Source: Deltaproteobacteria bacterium
Lineage (GTDB): Bacteria; Desulfobacterota; Desulfobulbia; Desulfobulbales; SURF-16
Assembly (NCBI GenBank): GCA_016219175.1
Contig: JACRCD010000031.1
Location: forward strand, 1 to 36,217
DNA: 36,217 bases
Direction: 5' to 3'
Shown here: positions 36,054 through 36,217 of the stretch, piece by piece
Layout of the letters: each line of letters starts with the position of its first letter
Numbering within the stretch: the stretch's first letter is position 1
The notes under the pieces: generated by a model
Told to the model about the DNA's origin: nothing
The model's input: only the letters and a program-made list of their open reading frames with translations
Database searches by the model: none
Made by a program: the position numbers and the translations under genes

Positions 36054-36217
36054 GATGAACTCGTAAAAAGTCGGCGACAAAGCCCGGATGGCTAAGTAAC
36101 AAAATTCGATATACAAGGCGTAGTGTATTTTTGAGAGCGAGGCTATACATGTGGTATGCCGAACGAACAAAAATGCGCTACAACGCAGTAGATCGGATTT
36201 TTTACGACGCCATCAAG
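36054..36217. repeat. Dispersed inverted-repeat (MITE-like) element at window edge
   Basis: The ends mirror each other: GATGAACTCGTAAAAAGTC (36054-36072) against GATGGCGTCGTAAAAAATC read on the minus strand from 36215. The TTGATGGxxTCGTAAAAAGTC end sequence is one I recognise as common in intergenic DNA of Desulfobacterota. The 124-bp interior has no gene. It may continue to the right, so its full length is not certain. Confidence 0.6.

Noticed and set aside
35907-36095. 62-codon plus-strand frame
   Set aside because: Runs into the dispersed repeat, no ribosome site or homology signal.

Overview
The window looks like a chromosomal segment of an anaerobic Desulfobacterota (deltaproteobacterial) bacterium, probably near the Desulfobulbales. 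The hints are the alternative carboxyspermidine route to polyamines, a NikR box of the GTGTTAC-N13 type in front of a NikMN-Q-O nickel transporter, and GC-rich housekeeping genes. The genus cannot be fixed from sequence reading alone.

Region 1 (1-8139) is an AT-richer integrated element that enters an elongator tRNA-Met (CAU) from its 3' end. Reading leftward from the tRNA it carries a P4-type tyrosine integrase, an unknown 309-aa protein, an AlpA-type regulator, two winged-helix/HTH proteins, two small Cys-rich proteins, an exported trypsin-like protease with ten near-identical TPR repeats, and an abortive-infection locus. That locus has a well-formed promoter, a hairpin RNA and an Abi_2/AbiF-type HEPN gene. 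The HEPN gene is cut off at its 3' end, next to an IS1595-family insertion sequence that runs off the left edge.

Region 2 (8139-19194) is core chromosome: tRNA-Met, groES-groEL (minus strand), ilvE, an AI-2E-family membrane protein, arfB, and a plus-strand polyamine operon speB-speA-CASDH-nspC. Together these last four can turn arginine into agmatine, putrescine, carboxyspermidine and spermidine.

Region 3 (19386-27482) is a type I restriction-modification island, hsdR-hsdM-DUF1016 nuclease-hsdS, followed by only the first part of a restriction-associated AAA ATPase. It sits between the polyamine operon and nikR. A single T-to-C change at 27009 would explain both the lost hsdS stop codon and the lost ATPase start codon.

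Region 4 (27483-32214) is nickel homeostasis: nikR facing away from nikMN-nikQ-nikO, with a 148-bp inverted-repeat-bounded (MITE-like) insert between them, a consensus promoter and a NikR box, then an LbtU-like outer-membrane porin. Region 5 (32222-36217) holds a minus-strand pair, a GH17-GT2 membrane beta-glucan synthase and a radical SAM/SPASM protein. It ends in a dispersed inverted-repeat element at the right edge.
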